In this document: positions 11,123 through 19,636 of the stretch, piece by piece | Numbering within the stretch: the first letter of the stretch is position 1 | Layout: every line of letters begins with the position of its first letter | NCBI GenBank assembly: GCA_026954325.1 | Contig: JAIXKK010000121.1 | Span: forward strand, 16,783-80,782 | Direction of reading: 5' to 3' | Origin: Bryobacterales bacterium | Lineage (GTDB): Bacteria; Acidobacteriota; Terriglobia; Bryobacterales; Bryobacteraceae | DNA: 64,000 nucleotides | Notes under the pieces: model-generated | Told to the model about the DNA's origin: nothing | Seen by the model: only the letters and a program-made list of their open reading frames with translations | The model's database searches: none | Program-made: the position numbers and the translations under genes

Positions 11123-12376
11123 TTACGGGCGGGCGAGGTATCTCTTGTAGAGGCGCGTGTGCTTGCTTTCGAGATCGACTTCCTTGCCCTTGATGAAGAG
11201 GCGCCGGACTTGAGTTCTCACTTCGAGCGGGTCGCCATCCGTCACCATGAGGTCAGCCCACTTTCCCTTCTCAATGGAACCCATTTCAGCGCTCACACCC
11301 CAAATCCCGGCCGGATAGAGGGTGACGGATTTGAGTCCCTCGTCGTAAGGCAGGCCAAAGGCGACGGCAGTGGCGGCCTGATAAGGCAGGTTGCGGGAAA
11401 ACTGGTTGCCGAAACTGCCAAATGCGAATTTGACTCCCGCCTTGTAGAGTTCCGCCGGCAGGGTGAAGGCGGCGTCGTAGGGGTCGTCGTGATCGAGTGG
11501 CAGGTCTTGCGTGGGTCCGAGGATGACAGGGATCTGCTTCGCCTTCAGTTCCGCCAGCATCGCGCCGGGCTTGCGCACCTCGGAGAGCACCAGCCGCAGC
11601 TTCTGTTTTTCCGCCCACTCCAGCGCCGCCTTGATTTCGCGCTCCCGCACGGCGCTCACCATGAGCGGCACTTTCCCCTCGAGGACCGGGAGCATGGCTT
11701 CGAAGTGGAGATCGGTACGGAAGTCCGGTCCGCCGGCCTTCTTCGCCGTCCGGTATCGCCGGGCTTGTTCCAGATACTCGTCGAGTTGCTTCAAACGCCG
11801 TTCGTAATCGCGTTTCGCCTCGCTGAACGGCGCGGCTCCCGCAGGGAAGCGGCGAGTGGTGATGGTAGGAAAGTTGAGATGGAGCGCGGCATCCAACTTC
11901 ACGGCCATCTCCTCCCAGGTCCAGCCGTCGAGGCGCATCAGGGAAGCCTGCCCGGCAATCACGCCACCGTCGGGGATGGCCATGGCCGCCGTGATGCCGT
12001 TGGCGCGAATGACGGGGATGTGCTCACTCGAGGGATTCACCGCAATCCCGGCGCGCAATTGGGGTTTGAAATCGCCCAATTCGCGCACGTCGTTGGTGAC
12101 GCCCACTGCTCCAATCTCCGATATTCCCACTTCCGTCGCGGAATCGATCATTCCCGGATAGACGCGCAGTCCCTTGCCGTCGATGACGCGCACGCCCCTG
12201 GGCGCCGCGACCTTCGCGCCGACTTCGGCGACTCTGCCATCCAGCACGAGCAGGGAAGCGTTTTCGATGCCTGGCGCGGCCACCGGATAGACCGCGGCTC
12301 CGCGGATGAGAAAACTGTCGTCCGATGCGGCATAGAGCGCGGCCGCGGCGGCTATCCATAACGCGACCGGCTTCAT
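11123..12376 (-). CDS. Amidohydrolase-family protein lacking metal ligands (secreted pseudo-enzyme)
   Basis: A 417-residue secreted protein (signal peptide to about residue 17) with the composite-domain layout of imidazolonepropionase-like amidohydrolases: beta-sandwich start, GLRVYPGMID at the end of strand 1, barrel, then GSIEKGKWADLMV closing the sandwich. The strand-1 metal motif HxH is replaced (PGMIDSATEVG). No HAH pair is present in the middle, and the strand-8 Asp is missing (VKFAFGSFGNQ). It should therefore be unable to bind the usual metal centre. It is the third gene of an overlapping operon and shares a 4-nt ATGA with the intact enzyme upstream. A structural or partner role, perhaps as a subunit of the active enzyme, is inferred. 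Confidence 0.85.
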   Translation of the reverse strand: MKPVALWIAAAAALYAASDDSFLIRGAAVYPVAAPGIENASLLVLDGRVAEVGAKVAAPRGVRVIDGKGLRVYPGMIDSATEVGISEIGAVGVTNDVRELGDFKPQLRAGIAVNPSSEHIPVIRANGITAAMAIPDGGVIAGQASLMRLDGWTWEEMAVKLDAALHLNFPTITTRRFPAGAAPFSEAKRDYERRLKQLDEYLEQARRYRTAKKAGGPDFRTDLHFEAMLPVLEGKVPLMVSAVREREIKAALEWAEKQKLRLVLSEVRKPGAMLAELKAKQIPVILGPTQDLPLDHDDPYDAAFTLPAELYKAGVKFAFGSFGNQFSRNLPYQAATAVAFGLPYDEGLKSVTLYPAGIWGVSAEMGSIEKGKWADLMVTDGDPLEVRTQVRRLFIKGKEVDLESKHTRLYKRYLARP

Positions 12377-13710
12377 TGCGGCCTCCGGTCCTGCTTTTTC
12401 TGCTGGGGAGCGCTCTGCTTTTCCTTTTCGAGCAGCTTCCTTTTATTGAGTTCCAGGAGGCGCCGTTCGCTCAAGTCTTTGTCACGATCGAAATAGACAA
12501 CGCCGTCGATGAACACTTTCTGAACCTTGGCGTAACTTGAAAGCGGATGCTTGTCGAAGAGGACCAGGTCGGCATCCTTGCCCACCTCGATCGACCCCAC
12601 GCGGTCATCAATTTTCAATTGTTTTGCCGGATTGATGGTGATGAGCGAGAGCGCTTCGGTTTCGGTGAGCCCGCCGTATTTCATGGTCTTGGCGGCTTCG
12701 GTATTGAGGCGGCGCATCAACTCGCCGGAATCGGAGTTCAGACTGACGAGCACGCCTTTACGCACCATGATGGCGGCGTTGTAGGGAATGGCGTCATAGG
12801 CTTCCACCTTGTAGCTCCACCAGTCGCTGAAAGTGGATGCCCCCGCGCCGTGGGCGGCGATTTCCCTGGCTACCTTGTAGCCTTCGAGGACATGTTGCAG
12901 GGTGCGGATTTTGAATCCGAATTCATCGGCGACGCGCAGCAGCATGAGGATCTCGTCGGCGCGGTAACAGTGCGCGTGGACGAAGCGCTTGCCCTCGAGG
13001 ACCTCGACCAGCGGTTCGAGTTTCAAGTCGCGGCGCGGGGGAATGAGAGTTTCGCCGCGAGCCTTGCCCGCCTCGTATTCCTTCCACCGCGCCTGGTAGG
13101 CTTTGGCCTCGGTGAAAGCCTCGCGGATGACGTCCTCGACGCCCATGCGCGTTCCGGGATAGCGAAGATTGCGGCGCGAACCGGCGGGACCGTCGTCCAT
13201 TCCCTGGCGTTTCGGATTCTCGCCGAGGGCGAACTTGATGCCCGGCATGGCTCCTTCGAACTTCAAGCCGTCCGCATCCTTGCCCCAGCGCGTCTTGATG
13301 ACGGTGCACTTGCCGCCGATGGAGTTGGCGCTGCCGTGGAGGATGTTGGCGGTGGTGACTCCGCCGGCCAGCGCGCGGTAGATGGAGATGTCATCGGGAT
13401 TCAGGACATCCTCAATGCCGACCATGGAGGAGACGGAGGCCGCGCCTTCATTGATGGAATCGGCGGCGATGTGGGAGTGGCAATCGATGATTCCCGGCAT
13501 GAGGTATTGCCCCCCGGCATCGATGACCCGCGCGCCCGGCGGGATCATCACCTTTTCGGCGGCTTCGGCGATCTTGCCGTCCTTCACGATCACGGCGCCG
13601 GTGAAGGCTCCCCTGGTTACGGTGAGGACGCGCGCATTTTGAATGACAATGGGAGGGGCGGCGGCCAGGGTGATGCCCGCCGCCAGAGCGGCCCACGGCA
13701 GTTTTGTCAT
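12373..13710 (-). CDS. Imidazolonepropionase-like amidohydrolase (secreted, metal ligands intact)
   Basis: A 445-residue enzyme with a short signal peptide. It keeps the metal-ligand set of the family: HSH in PGIIDCHSHIA, HAH in RFVHAHCYRADE, a further His in TLQHVLEGY, and Asp in VSLNSDSGE. The closing motif GSIEVGKDADLVLFD is present. Related enzymes cleave cyclic amides, dipeptides of the Xaa-Pro or Xaa-Arg type, or similar C-N bonds. It is the middle gene of three, with 4-nt ATGA overlaps on both sides; both flanking paralogues are ligand-deficient. The C-terminal tail is Lys/Gln-rich (KEKQSAPQQKKQDRRPQ). The exact substrate is unknown. Confidence 0.9.
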   Translation of the reverse strand: MTKLPWAALAAGITLAAAPPIVIQNARVLTVTRGAFTGAVIVKDGKIAEAAEKVMIPPGARVIDAGGQYLMPGIIDCHSHIAADSINEGAASVSSMVGIEDVLNPDDISIYRALAGGVTTANILHGSANSIGGKCTVIKTRWGKDADGLKFEGAMPGIKFALGENPKRQGMDDGPAGSRRNLRYPGTRMGVEDVIREAFTEAKAYQARWKEYEAGKARGETLIPPRRDLKLEPLVEVLEGKRFVHAHCYRADEILMLLRVADEFGFKIRTLQHVLEGYKVAREIAAHGAGASTFSDWWSYKVEAYDAIPYNAAIMVRKGVLVSLNSDSGELMRRLNTEAAKTMKYGGLTETEALSLITINPAKQLKIDDRVGSIEVGKDADLVLFDKHPLSSYAKVQKVFIDGVVYFDRDKDLSERRLLELNKRKLLEKEKQSAPQQKKQDRRPQ

Positions 13711-15029
13711 CGCGTCACCTCCGGCGCCGGCGCAGGCGCTTCCGCCGCGGGTTCATACTTGATCCCATCCACGAACACGTACTTCACTTCTGTCTTGTCG
13801 CGGAAGAGGTCGCCCCTGGTCACTACAAGGTTTGCGATCTTTCCTTTTTCGACGCTGCCCAGGCGATCCGAGACGCCATAGAGTTCGGCCACGTTCAGGG
13901 TCAAGGCTCGCACGGCGTTGTCGTGGGATAGCCCGGCGTTCATCGCCCGGCGGATTGCCGGCGCCACATCGGAGGGTTTCTCGAGCGCGCCGGCGTAGAA
14001 AGCGAACTTCACCCCGGCTTTCACCAGCGCCGCGGGAGTGGATGGCGCCAGGTCCCGGGTCTCGAGGTCACGCAGAGTCTCCTCCGCTTCCGGGTCCGCG
14101 GCTCGCGGCTTCTCCGGCCAGCGAAGGTTCACCAGCACCTGGGCATTGCGGTTCTTCAAGATCTCCGGCGCGCGGAAGCCCTCCGCCAGGCCATACAGGA
14201 GCACCTTCAGGTTCAACTCTTCGCCCAGCCGCAGCATGCGCTCCATTTCCTTGGGATCCCTGGCAGGCAGGAGAACCCGCGGGGCCTCGAGCACGCCTTC
14301 GAGCCACTTGTCGTATCCGGGGCGCTTCAATCCTTTGGGATGCGCGGCGTAGATGGCCTTCGCGGTCTTGTATTGGCCGGCGTCGAGATAGATCTGCCGG
14401 ATGTAGGCGATGACGCCCATCAGGGAGGAGGGGTATCCGCTGCCAAAGCCGCCGCTGTGCGTGGTGAGGTACAGGCCTGCCGGAGACTGGACCACCATCT
14501 GGCCCGGGCGTTTGCCGGCGAGATCGATGACGGCGCCCAAGCCGGCGAAGACGCCCTGGGTAGGAAAGGTGACTGCTCCGGTGAACCCCGCATTGCGGGC
14601 GGCCTCGAGACGGCGGTCAGTGGGAGACAATTCGTCGGCGGCGCGTAGGTAGCTGGTGTTCAACGGCCGGTCCTCCGGTCCGCGGGGAACGGCTGGGGGA
14701 GCGCCTTGAGGGCGTGTGGCGTTGGGGCGGCCCGTTCCGTTCAGGGAGGGCGTGTCCGGGAGGCCGAGTGTGCTGAGCGCGTCGAGCAAGCCCGGGTAGA
14801 CGGTGAGACCCTCTCCGTCGATGATCCAGGCTCCGGGTGGAGGCTGCGCATCGCCAACCGCTTCAATCAAACCGTCGCGCAGAATAACGGCTCCGCGGGC
14901 AATCACCGGGCCGCTGACGGTCACAATGCGGGCTCCGCGGATGGCGATTACGGACGGAACTTCCGCTACGGTCTCGCCCGCCGATAGGAGCAGAGCGGAA
15001 CATGCAAGCGCCAGGACGCGGTATTTCAT
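13707..15029 (-). CDS. Amidohydrolase-family protein lacking metal ligands, first gene of the operon
   Basis: A 440-residue secreted paralogue (signal peptide to about residue 22). The fold markers are there: VIAIRGARIVTVSG, GLTVYPGLLDALS and the closing GSVEKGKIANLVVTRGD. The HxH after strand 1 is gone (YPGLLDALSTLG) and the strand-8 segment reads VKFAFYAGALEK without the Asp. It is thus probably catalytically dead as a metal hydrolase. A perfect TATAAT lies just upstream, and the 3' end overlaps the active enzyme by 4 nt. The ratio of two ligand-less proteins to one active enzyme in one operon suggests a hetero-oligomer; this is inference. Confidence 0.85.
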   Translation of the reverse strand: MKYRVLALACSALLLSAGETVAEVPSVIAIRGARIVTVSGPVIARGAVILRDGLIEAVGDAQPPPGAWIIDGEGLTVYPGLLDALSTLGLPDTPSLNGTGRPNATRPQGAPPAVPRGPEDRPLNTSYLRAADELSPTDRRLEAARNAGFTGAVTFPTQGVFAGLGAVIDLAGKRPGQMVVQSPAGLYLTTHSGGFGSGYPSSLMGVIAYIRQIYLDAGQYKTAKAIYAAHPKGLKRPGYDKWLEGVLEAPRVLLPARDPKEMERMLRLGEELNLKVLLYGLAEGFRAPEILKNRNAQVLVNLRWPEKPRAADPEAEETLRDLETRDLAPSTPAALVKAGVKFAFYAGALEKPSDVAPAIRRAMNAGLSHDNAVRALTLNVAELYGVSDRLGSVEKGKIANLVVTRGDLFRDKTEVKYVFVDGIKYEPAAEAPAPAPEVTR

Positions 15030-15043
15030 AGAGTGATCCCTGT

Positions 15044-15049
15044 ATTATA
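15044..15049 (-). promoter_or_regulatory. -10 box (TATAAT) of the amidohydrolase operon
   Basis: On the minus strand a perfect TATAAT ends 14 nt before the ATG at 15029. No good -35 is visible at 17-18 nt spacing. The predicted transcription start would leave a leader of only about 8 nt, too short for a normal Shine-Dalgarno sequence. Confidence 0.5.
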
Positions 15050-15080
15050 GAGGACCCTCCGGCAAAGGCTTCAGGATGCG

Positions 15081-15115
15081 ACAAGGCGCGAATCCAATGC
15101 GGACTCGCGCCTTGT
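15081..15115 (-). terminator. Perfect 11-bp hairpin, probable terminator of the small secreted-protein gene
   Basis: ACAAGGCGCGA (15081-15091) and TCGCGCCTTGT (15105-15115) form a perfect inverted repeat with a 13-nt loop, 32 nt beyond the stop of the gene at 15148. There is no U-run, so termination may be Rho-assisted or the hairpin may protect the 3' end. Confidence 0.5.
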
Positions 15116-15147
15116 GCCCTCTCCCCGTTGTTTGGCGGACGTTGCAG

Positions 15148-15738
15148 TTAATCTTTTGCCTGAGCGACGCTCTTGTTGGCTCCGGTGGCTTCGTCCCACA
15201 CCTGGGTGTTGCGCGCGGTTCGCCAATAGCGGTCTCCCCACCAGCCGTCGGGGTTCATCGCGCCTTCCACCACCGCGGCGCGTCCGGTACGCTCCTCGAG
15301 CAGGGGCAGAGCTTCGAGCGCGATAGTGACGGGGAGTTCCAGAACCATGTTCTGCTTCTGGCCTTTGTCATTCTCGAACCCGATGGTGAAGACGCGCTTG
15401 TCTTTCATGAGCTTGGGCACGGATAGCAGGCGAGCCTGTTTTTTGTCCGCCACCTCGATGCTGGTGACGCGGGAGTAGCCGAGAGACCAGGTGGGCTTGC
15501 CGTAATGGAACTGGAGCGTTTTCCTGTCGCTAAGGTCCAGTTTGCCGTTGCTGAATTGCGGGATGGCCGCTATGGTTCCACCCGTGTAGACGCTGTCAAA
15601 CCCCTGTTTGGGTTCCGACTTCGTTTTGGCTGCCGTCGAGGCGGCATCTTTCGACTTTTTGAACGGAAGATGGGGCCAGGAAGCGGCACTGGCCGCGGCC
15701 GCCACCAGAATGAATCCGCAAACGAGGTTTCGAGTCAT
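15148..15738 (-). CDS. Secreted hypothetical protein
   Basis: A 196-residue protein. I chose ATG 15738 because a good AAGGAG sits 6-7 nt upstream and the sequence then begins with a clear signal peptide (MTRNLVCGFILVAAAASA). The reading frame continues upstream but without supporting features. The mature part begins with a Lys/Ala/Thr-rich linker, then a segment of beta-strand character (TGGTIAAIPQFSNGKLDLSD, SRVTSIEVADKKQARLL) and a Trp-rich end (NPDGWWGDRYWRTARNTQVW). I do not recognise a named family; the fold could be a PH-like or lipocalin-like sandwich. The function is unknown. Confidence 0.75.
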   Translation of the reverse strand: MTRNLVCGFILVAAAASAASWPHLPFKKSKDAASTAAKTKSEPKQGFDSVYTGGTIAAIPQFSNGKLDLSDRKTLQFHYGKPTWSLGYSRVTSIEVADKKQARLLSVPKLMKDKRVFTIGFENDKGQKQNMVLELPVTIALEALPLLEERTGRAAVVEGAMNPDGWWGDRYWRTARNTQVWDEATGANKSVAQAKD

Positions 15739-15811
15739 GGGTCTCCTTCGTGGAAAGAGATCGGCCATGCCGCTATGGAACTTTAGCCTCGAAAGTTCTA
15801 CTGCGGGAAAA

Positions 15812-16957
15812 TTACTGCAAGCTGACGCGGTCCACCTGAACGTCGGCGCGGGTCCGGACTTCCGGCGCCAGTTCCACGCCCAAGCCCGGGCCGGGCGGAA
15901 GGGGGATCTCGCCATTGACCGCGGGCAGCGGGTCCCTCACAATCCCCACATATTCTTCAAGATAGTGTTTTCGCACCGATTCCAGGATATAAAGATTGGT
16001 GATGTTCGCCGCGAGGTGCGCGGAGGCGTAATGGAGGATGGGCCCGCCGCAGTTGTGGGGGCAGACGGGCAAGTAATAAGTTTCGGCCATGGAGGCGATC
16101 TTCTTGGCCTCGCTGATGCCGCCGCACCAGCAGATGTCGGGCATGATGAAGCGGGCGGCGCGGTTTTCGAGAAGCTCGCGGTATTGCCAGCGCGTCATCA
16201 GCCGCTCGCTAAGGCATAGGGGCAGACGGGTGGACAGCGCCAACTCGCGATAGGCGGCGAGGTTGTCCTGGGGGAGCATCTCCTCGAGCCACATGGGCGA
16301 GAGCGGTTCGAGGGCGCGGGCAATCTGCTGGGCGCAGGTGAGGTTCCAATAGCCATGGAACTCCATGGCCACCTCCATGGCGTCGCCGAACTCCTCTTTG
16401 ATCTTTCGCAGGCCGTCACTTGCCTGCCGTATCTGTTCGCGGGTGATGTATTGGCCCCGGGTCTGCTGGGCGATGGGGTCGAACGGCCAGATCTTCATAG
16501 CGTGAATGCCGCTGTCAGAGAGCGAGCGGGCCAGTTCGACGGGTTGGGTGAGGAAGCCGAGGTTGTCGTAACAGGTGTTGTAGGTGCGAATGGAGGAACG
16601 TGAAGCGCCGCCGAGCAGTTGGTAGACAGGCTTGCCGGCGGCCTTTCCGGCCAAGTCCCAAAGGGCGATGTCCACGGCGCTGATGGCGCGCATCTCCGCG
16701 CCCGCCCAGCCGCTGTAGGCGATGGCTTCGAACATGTCGGCCCACAGGCGGTCGATCTGGGTGGCGTCGCGGCCGAGCAGGACGGGGGCGAGGCGGTTCA
16801 GCACCACGGCCTTCTCGCTGAGGGGATCGGGGTAGGTTTCGCCCAGCCCGGTCATTCCTTCATCCGTATGGATGAGCACCCAAAGCCATTGCACGGGTCC
16901 GGCGTGGACCGTAATGCCACGGCTGAGGTGCACTGTTTCAATCGCCGTTATCTTCAT
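15812..16957 (-). CDS. Mandelate racemase/muconate lactonizing enzyme family protein (sugar-acid dehydratase-like)
   Basis: A 381-residue enolase-superfamily enzyme. The N-terminal capping domain starts MKITAIETVHLS and includes GLGETY. The barrel carries candidate Mg ligands in AMEFHGYWN (Glu, followed by the His of a ExHG motif like that of galactonate dehydratase), WLEEMLP and CLSERLM, and a catalytic His in CPHNCGGP. These points suggest acid-sugar dehydration rather than racemisation. It overlaps the upstream reductase gene by 4 nt (16954-16957). The specific sugar acid cannot be assigned. Confidence 0.88.
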   Translation of the reverse strand: MKITAIETVHLSRGITVHAGPVQWLWVLIHTDEGMTGLGETYPDPLSEKAVVLNRLAPVLLGRDATQIDRLWADMFEAIAYSGWAGAEMRAISAVDIALWDLAGKAAGKPVYQLLGGASRSSIRTYNTCYDNLGFLTQPVELARSLSDSGIHAMKIWPFDPIAQQTRGQYITREQIRQASDGLRKIKEEFGDAMEVAMEFHGYWNLTCAQQIARALEPLSPMWLEEMLPQDNLAAYRELALSTRLPLCLSERLMTRWQYRELLENRAARFIMPDICWCGGISEAKKIASMAETYYLPVCPHNCGGPILHYASAHLAANITNLYILESVRKHYLEEYVGIVRDPLPAVNGEIPLPPGPGLGVELAPEVRTRADVQVDRVSLQ

Positions 16958-17949
16958 ATCTGCGCGTTTTTCAAGAGGACTTTTCCTTTGCGTTCGGAGC
17001 GGGAGGCGTGCGCCAGCGCTTCCTTGACGTGGTCTAAGGGATAGGTAGCTTCGACTTCCGCTTTCAGCGCGCCGGTGACGACCAGTGGAATCAACTCGCC
17101 GAATACCTTGGCGCGCCCGTCTGCTCCGATCCTGGCCATCGCGGGCGGCAGCCAGAATCCTTTCACGACAATACCACCGCCGATGAGGTGAGCGGGGGAG
17201 ACCTGGAGGTTTTTGCCGCTCATCATGCCGTAGTTGAGGAGGGCGCCTCCCGGCGCCAGGCAGGCGGCAAGGCGGGCGGATGCATCGCCGGAAATCGCGT
17301 CAATCGCCAGCTTGACGTTCGCTCCTCCCGTGACGCGGGCGACGCGCCGGGGCAGGTCCGGACCGTCCACAAGCACGGCGTCGGCGCCCAGGTTATGGAG
17401 CGCGCCGGAAAGCCCTTCGCGGCGCACCACGTTAATGGTCCGGATGCCGTTTCGTTTGGCAAGCTGGATCAGGTACTGCCCCACGGAGGAATTGGCGGCG
17501 TTCTGGATTACCCACTCACCCAACCCGGGGGAGGGAACTTCGCGCAACATCAGGAGAGCGGTGGCCGGGTTGACAAAGGCCATGGCATATTGCAGGACAT
17601 CGCCGCCGGGGGGCAAGGCCAGCAGATCTTCGGCGGGCAATACCTGCCGCTCCCGCCAGACCCCGTCATTCGTGAGCAGGACGGGTGTGAGATCGCCCGG
17701 CTTGATGTGCTTGACCAGGTGGCCCACGGAGAGGACCTTCGCGACTCCTTCCTTGCCGGGCACTTTCGGCAGGGGGCCGGTTTCCGAGGCGTACATTCCC
17801 ATGATGGTCAGCAGATCAGAGGGGTGGATGGGGCTGGCGACCAGTTCGACGAGGGCCTCGTGTGGGCCGGGGTCCGCGGGTTCGGGTCCCTCTTCGAGGC
17901 GGATGACCTCGGCCGGCGCGCCGCAGCGGTCCATAATCACACGCTTCAT
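16954..17949 (-). CDS. Medium-chain reductase, 2-enoyl thioester reductase (MECR/Etr1)-like
   Basis: A 331-residue NADPH-dependent oxidoreductase of the MDR superfamily lacking the zinc ligands of alcohol dehydrogenases. Features seen are the GroES-like domain with SPIHPSDLLTIMGMY, VPGKEGV, NPATALLML and the nucleotide-binding WVIQNAANSSVGQYLIQLAK followed by GIRTINVVRR, typical of mitochondrial-type enoyl-thioester reductases. The family reduces trans-2-enoyl-CoA/ACP, but many bacterial members act on small enones. It is the first gene of a two-gene unit with the enolase-superfamily enzyme (4-nt overlap), so it may instead handle a product of sugar-acid degradation. Confidence 0.85.
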   Translation of the reverse strand: MKRVIMDRCGAPAEVIRLEEGPEPADPGPHEALVELVASPIHPSDLLTIMGMYASETGPLPKVPGKEGVAKVLSVGHLVKHIKPGDLTPVLLTNDGVWRERQVLPAEDLLALPPGGDVLQYAMAFVNPATALLMLREVPSPGLGEWVIQNAANSSVGQYLIQLAKRNGIRTINVVRREGLSGALHNLGADAVLVDGPDLPRRVARVTGGANVKLAIDAISGDASARLAACLAPGGALLNYGMMSGKNLQVSPAHLIGGGIVVKGFWLPPAMARIGADGRAKVFGELIPLVVTGALKAEVEATYPLDHVKEALAHASRSERKGKVLLKNAQI

Positions 17950-17958
17950 ATATGGGGT

Positions 17959-18219
17959 TCAGCTTAGCGGATCTGAAGGCAGGTCCGCCAGCTTGCGATC
18001 GAGGTAGGCCAACGCCTGGCGCAACATTGCCTTGTGGCGCGGATGGCGGGCGGCGGCCAGATCGTGCTCGACACGCAAGCGGTCCATTTGCAGCATTTCG
18101 CGTTTTTCGCGGATGGCAAGCTGGTCACTGGTCAGGGGGGTAGTTTGCTTTTCGCGGAAGCGCTGTTCGAGGGCGTCCCGCTGGGATTCGACATCTTTGC
18201 TTTCCCAGCCGCGCGCCAT
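17959..18219 (-). CDS. Small conserved hypothetical protein, helical
   Basis: An 86-residue charged protein beginning MARGWESKDVESQRDALEQRF, predicted to be almost all helix with a likely antiparallel coiled coil (heptad-like Leu/Ala pattern through residues 30-80). It has no signal or membrane segment. The opening MARGWESK is, as far as I recall, conserved in acidobacterial genomes, but I know no function. It lies 9 nt upstream of the reductase gene on the same strand and may be cotranscribed with it. It is divergent from the amidohydrolase at 18324. Confidence 0.7.
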   Translation of the reverse strand: MARGWESKDVESQRDALEQRFREKQTTPLTSDQLAIREKREMLQMDRLRVEHDLAAARHPRHKAMLRQALAYLDRKLADLPSDPLS

Positions 18220-18323
18220 AAATGAATTCCTCGGCCTTCTGTTCCAATTGTAGACGAATGGCTGCGCTCGCGTGGAATGCTAATGCCGCTCATGATACAC
18301 TCACGTTTCCGAGGAGTTGTTTC

Positions 18324-19636
18324 ATGAAAGTTCGATTGCTGCCCGTATTGCTCGCGCTCTCTGCTCTCGCCTCCGGCGAGACGCTTGTTTTGCGCAACTT
18401 CACACTCATCGACGGCACAGGGAGGACGCCCGTGGCGAACGCGGGCCTCGTCATTACGGACGGGCGCATTGCCTATGCGGGGCCCGCCGCCGGCCTGAAG
18501 GCTCCCGCCGGAGCGGCCACAACGGATCTGGGCGGTAAGTTCATCATGCCCGGCATCATCAACCTGCACTGCCATCTCGGGAACGTGGTGGGCCTGGCGC
18601 AGGATCCGAAGTTTTTCACGAAAGAAAACGTCAACAGCCAGCTCGATACCTACGCCAAGTACGGAGTGACTTCGGTGCTGAGCATGGGTAGCGACCAGCC
18701 GGTGATCTGGAGCATGCGGGCCGAGCAACGCGCCGGACGCCCGCGCCGGGCGCGTATCTTTTCCGCGCTTCGGGGTTTTGCGTGGAAGGGCGGCTATCCG
18801 ACGACGGTTCCGGGCATGAAGGGCGTACCGTACGAGGTGGCGACGCCCGCCGAGGTGGAAGCGGCCATGAATGACCTTCGCCGAAACATCCGGACGTTGT
18901 CAAGGTGTGGGTGGATGACCACCTGGGCAAGGAACAGAAGATCCCCACGCCCATTACAGCCGCGATCATCAAGGCGGCGAAGAAGCACGGCCTCAACACC
19001 TGCGCCCACATCTTCTATTACGACGACGCGAAGGCGCTTGCGGAAAACGGGCTCTATGCGTGCGTGCACAGCGTGCGCGACCGCGATGCGGACGCGGCTC
19101 TGATCTCGGCGATGAAGAAGAACGGCGCCTGGCAGGTGGGAACGCTGGCGCGCGAGATGTCCACGTTCGCCTTCGCCAAGCCTCCGGCCTTTCTGAGCGA
19201 TCCTTTCTTCACCATGGGGACCACGCCCGCGGTCATCAGCACTTTGCGCAGCGATGCGTTCCTCAAGAAACAGAACGCGGATCATGACCTGCCGAAGTAT
19301 CCCGGTTTTCTGGCGACGGCGCAGCGCAATCTGAAGAAGCTGTACGATTCCGGCGTGAAGGTGGCTTTCGGCACGGATAGCGGCCCGCCGGCGCGATTCA
19401 GCGGGTTCAGCGAACACCTGGAAATGGACCTGATGGCGCAGGCGGGCTTCACGCCGATGCAGATCATCACGATCTTTTCGAAGAACTCGGCCGAGTTCCT
19501 GGGCGCCAGAGATCTGGGTACGCTCGAGAGCGGCCATTGGGCCGACCTGGTGGTTCTTGCCAGGAATCCGCTGGACAACATCAAGAATTCGCGCAGCATA
19601 GAAGCCGTCTACATTGCCGGCAACAAGGTCCGCTGA
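18324..19636 (+). pseudogene. Imidazolonepropionase-like amidohydrolase broken by a single-base frameshift
   Basis: Two reading frames together encode one secreted amidohydrolase of about 437 residues. The first (from ATG 18324, with GAGGAG at 18311) has the signal peptide, sandwich start and IINLHCHLG metal motif. It runs out of homology after EVEAAMNDLRRN. Homology resumes one frame over at VVKVWVDDHLGKEQ and continues with HIFYYDDAKAL, CVHSVRDRD and VAFGTDSG to GTLESGHWADLVVLARNP. One missing base near 18884-18887, in the short A-run of CGAAACAT, explains it: adding one A restores R-K-H-P-D-V-V. All metal ligands are intact in the two halves, so the lesion is very recent or is a sequencing error. 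The 3' end overlaps the next gene by 1 nt. Confidence 0.82.

Noticed and set aside
15739..15915. N-terminal extension of the small secreted protein
   Set aside because: It would bury a clear signal peptide that follows a good ribosome site, and it overlaps the neighbouring dehydratase gene.
18880..18905. Programmed ribosomal frameshift in the amidohydrolase
   Set aside because: There is no slippery heptamer or downstream pseudoknot that I can see, and paralogues in this window are encoded in one frame.
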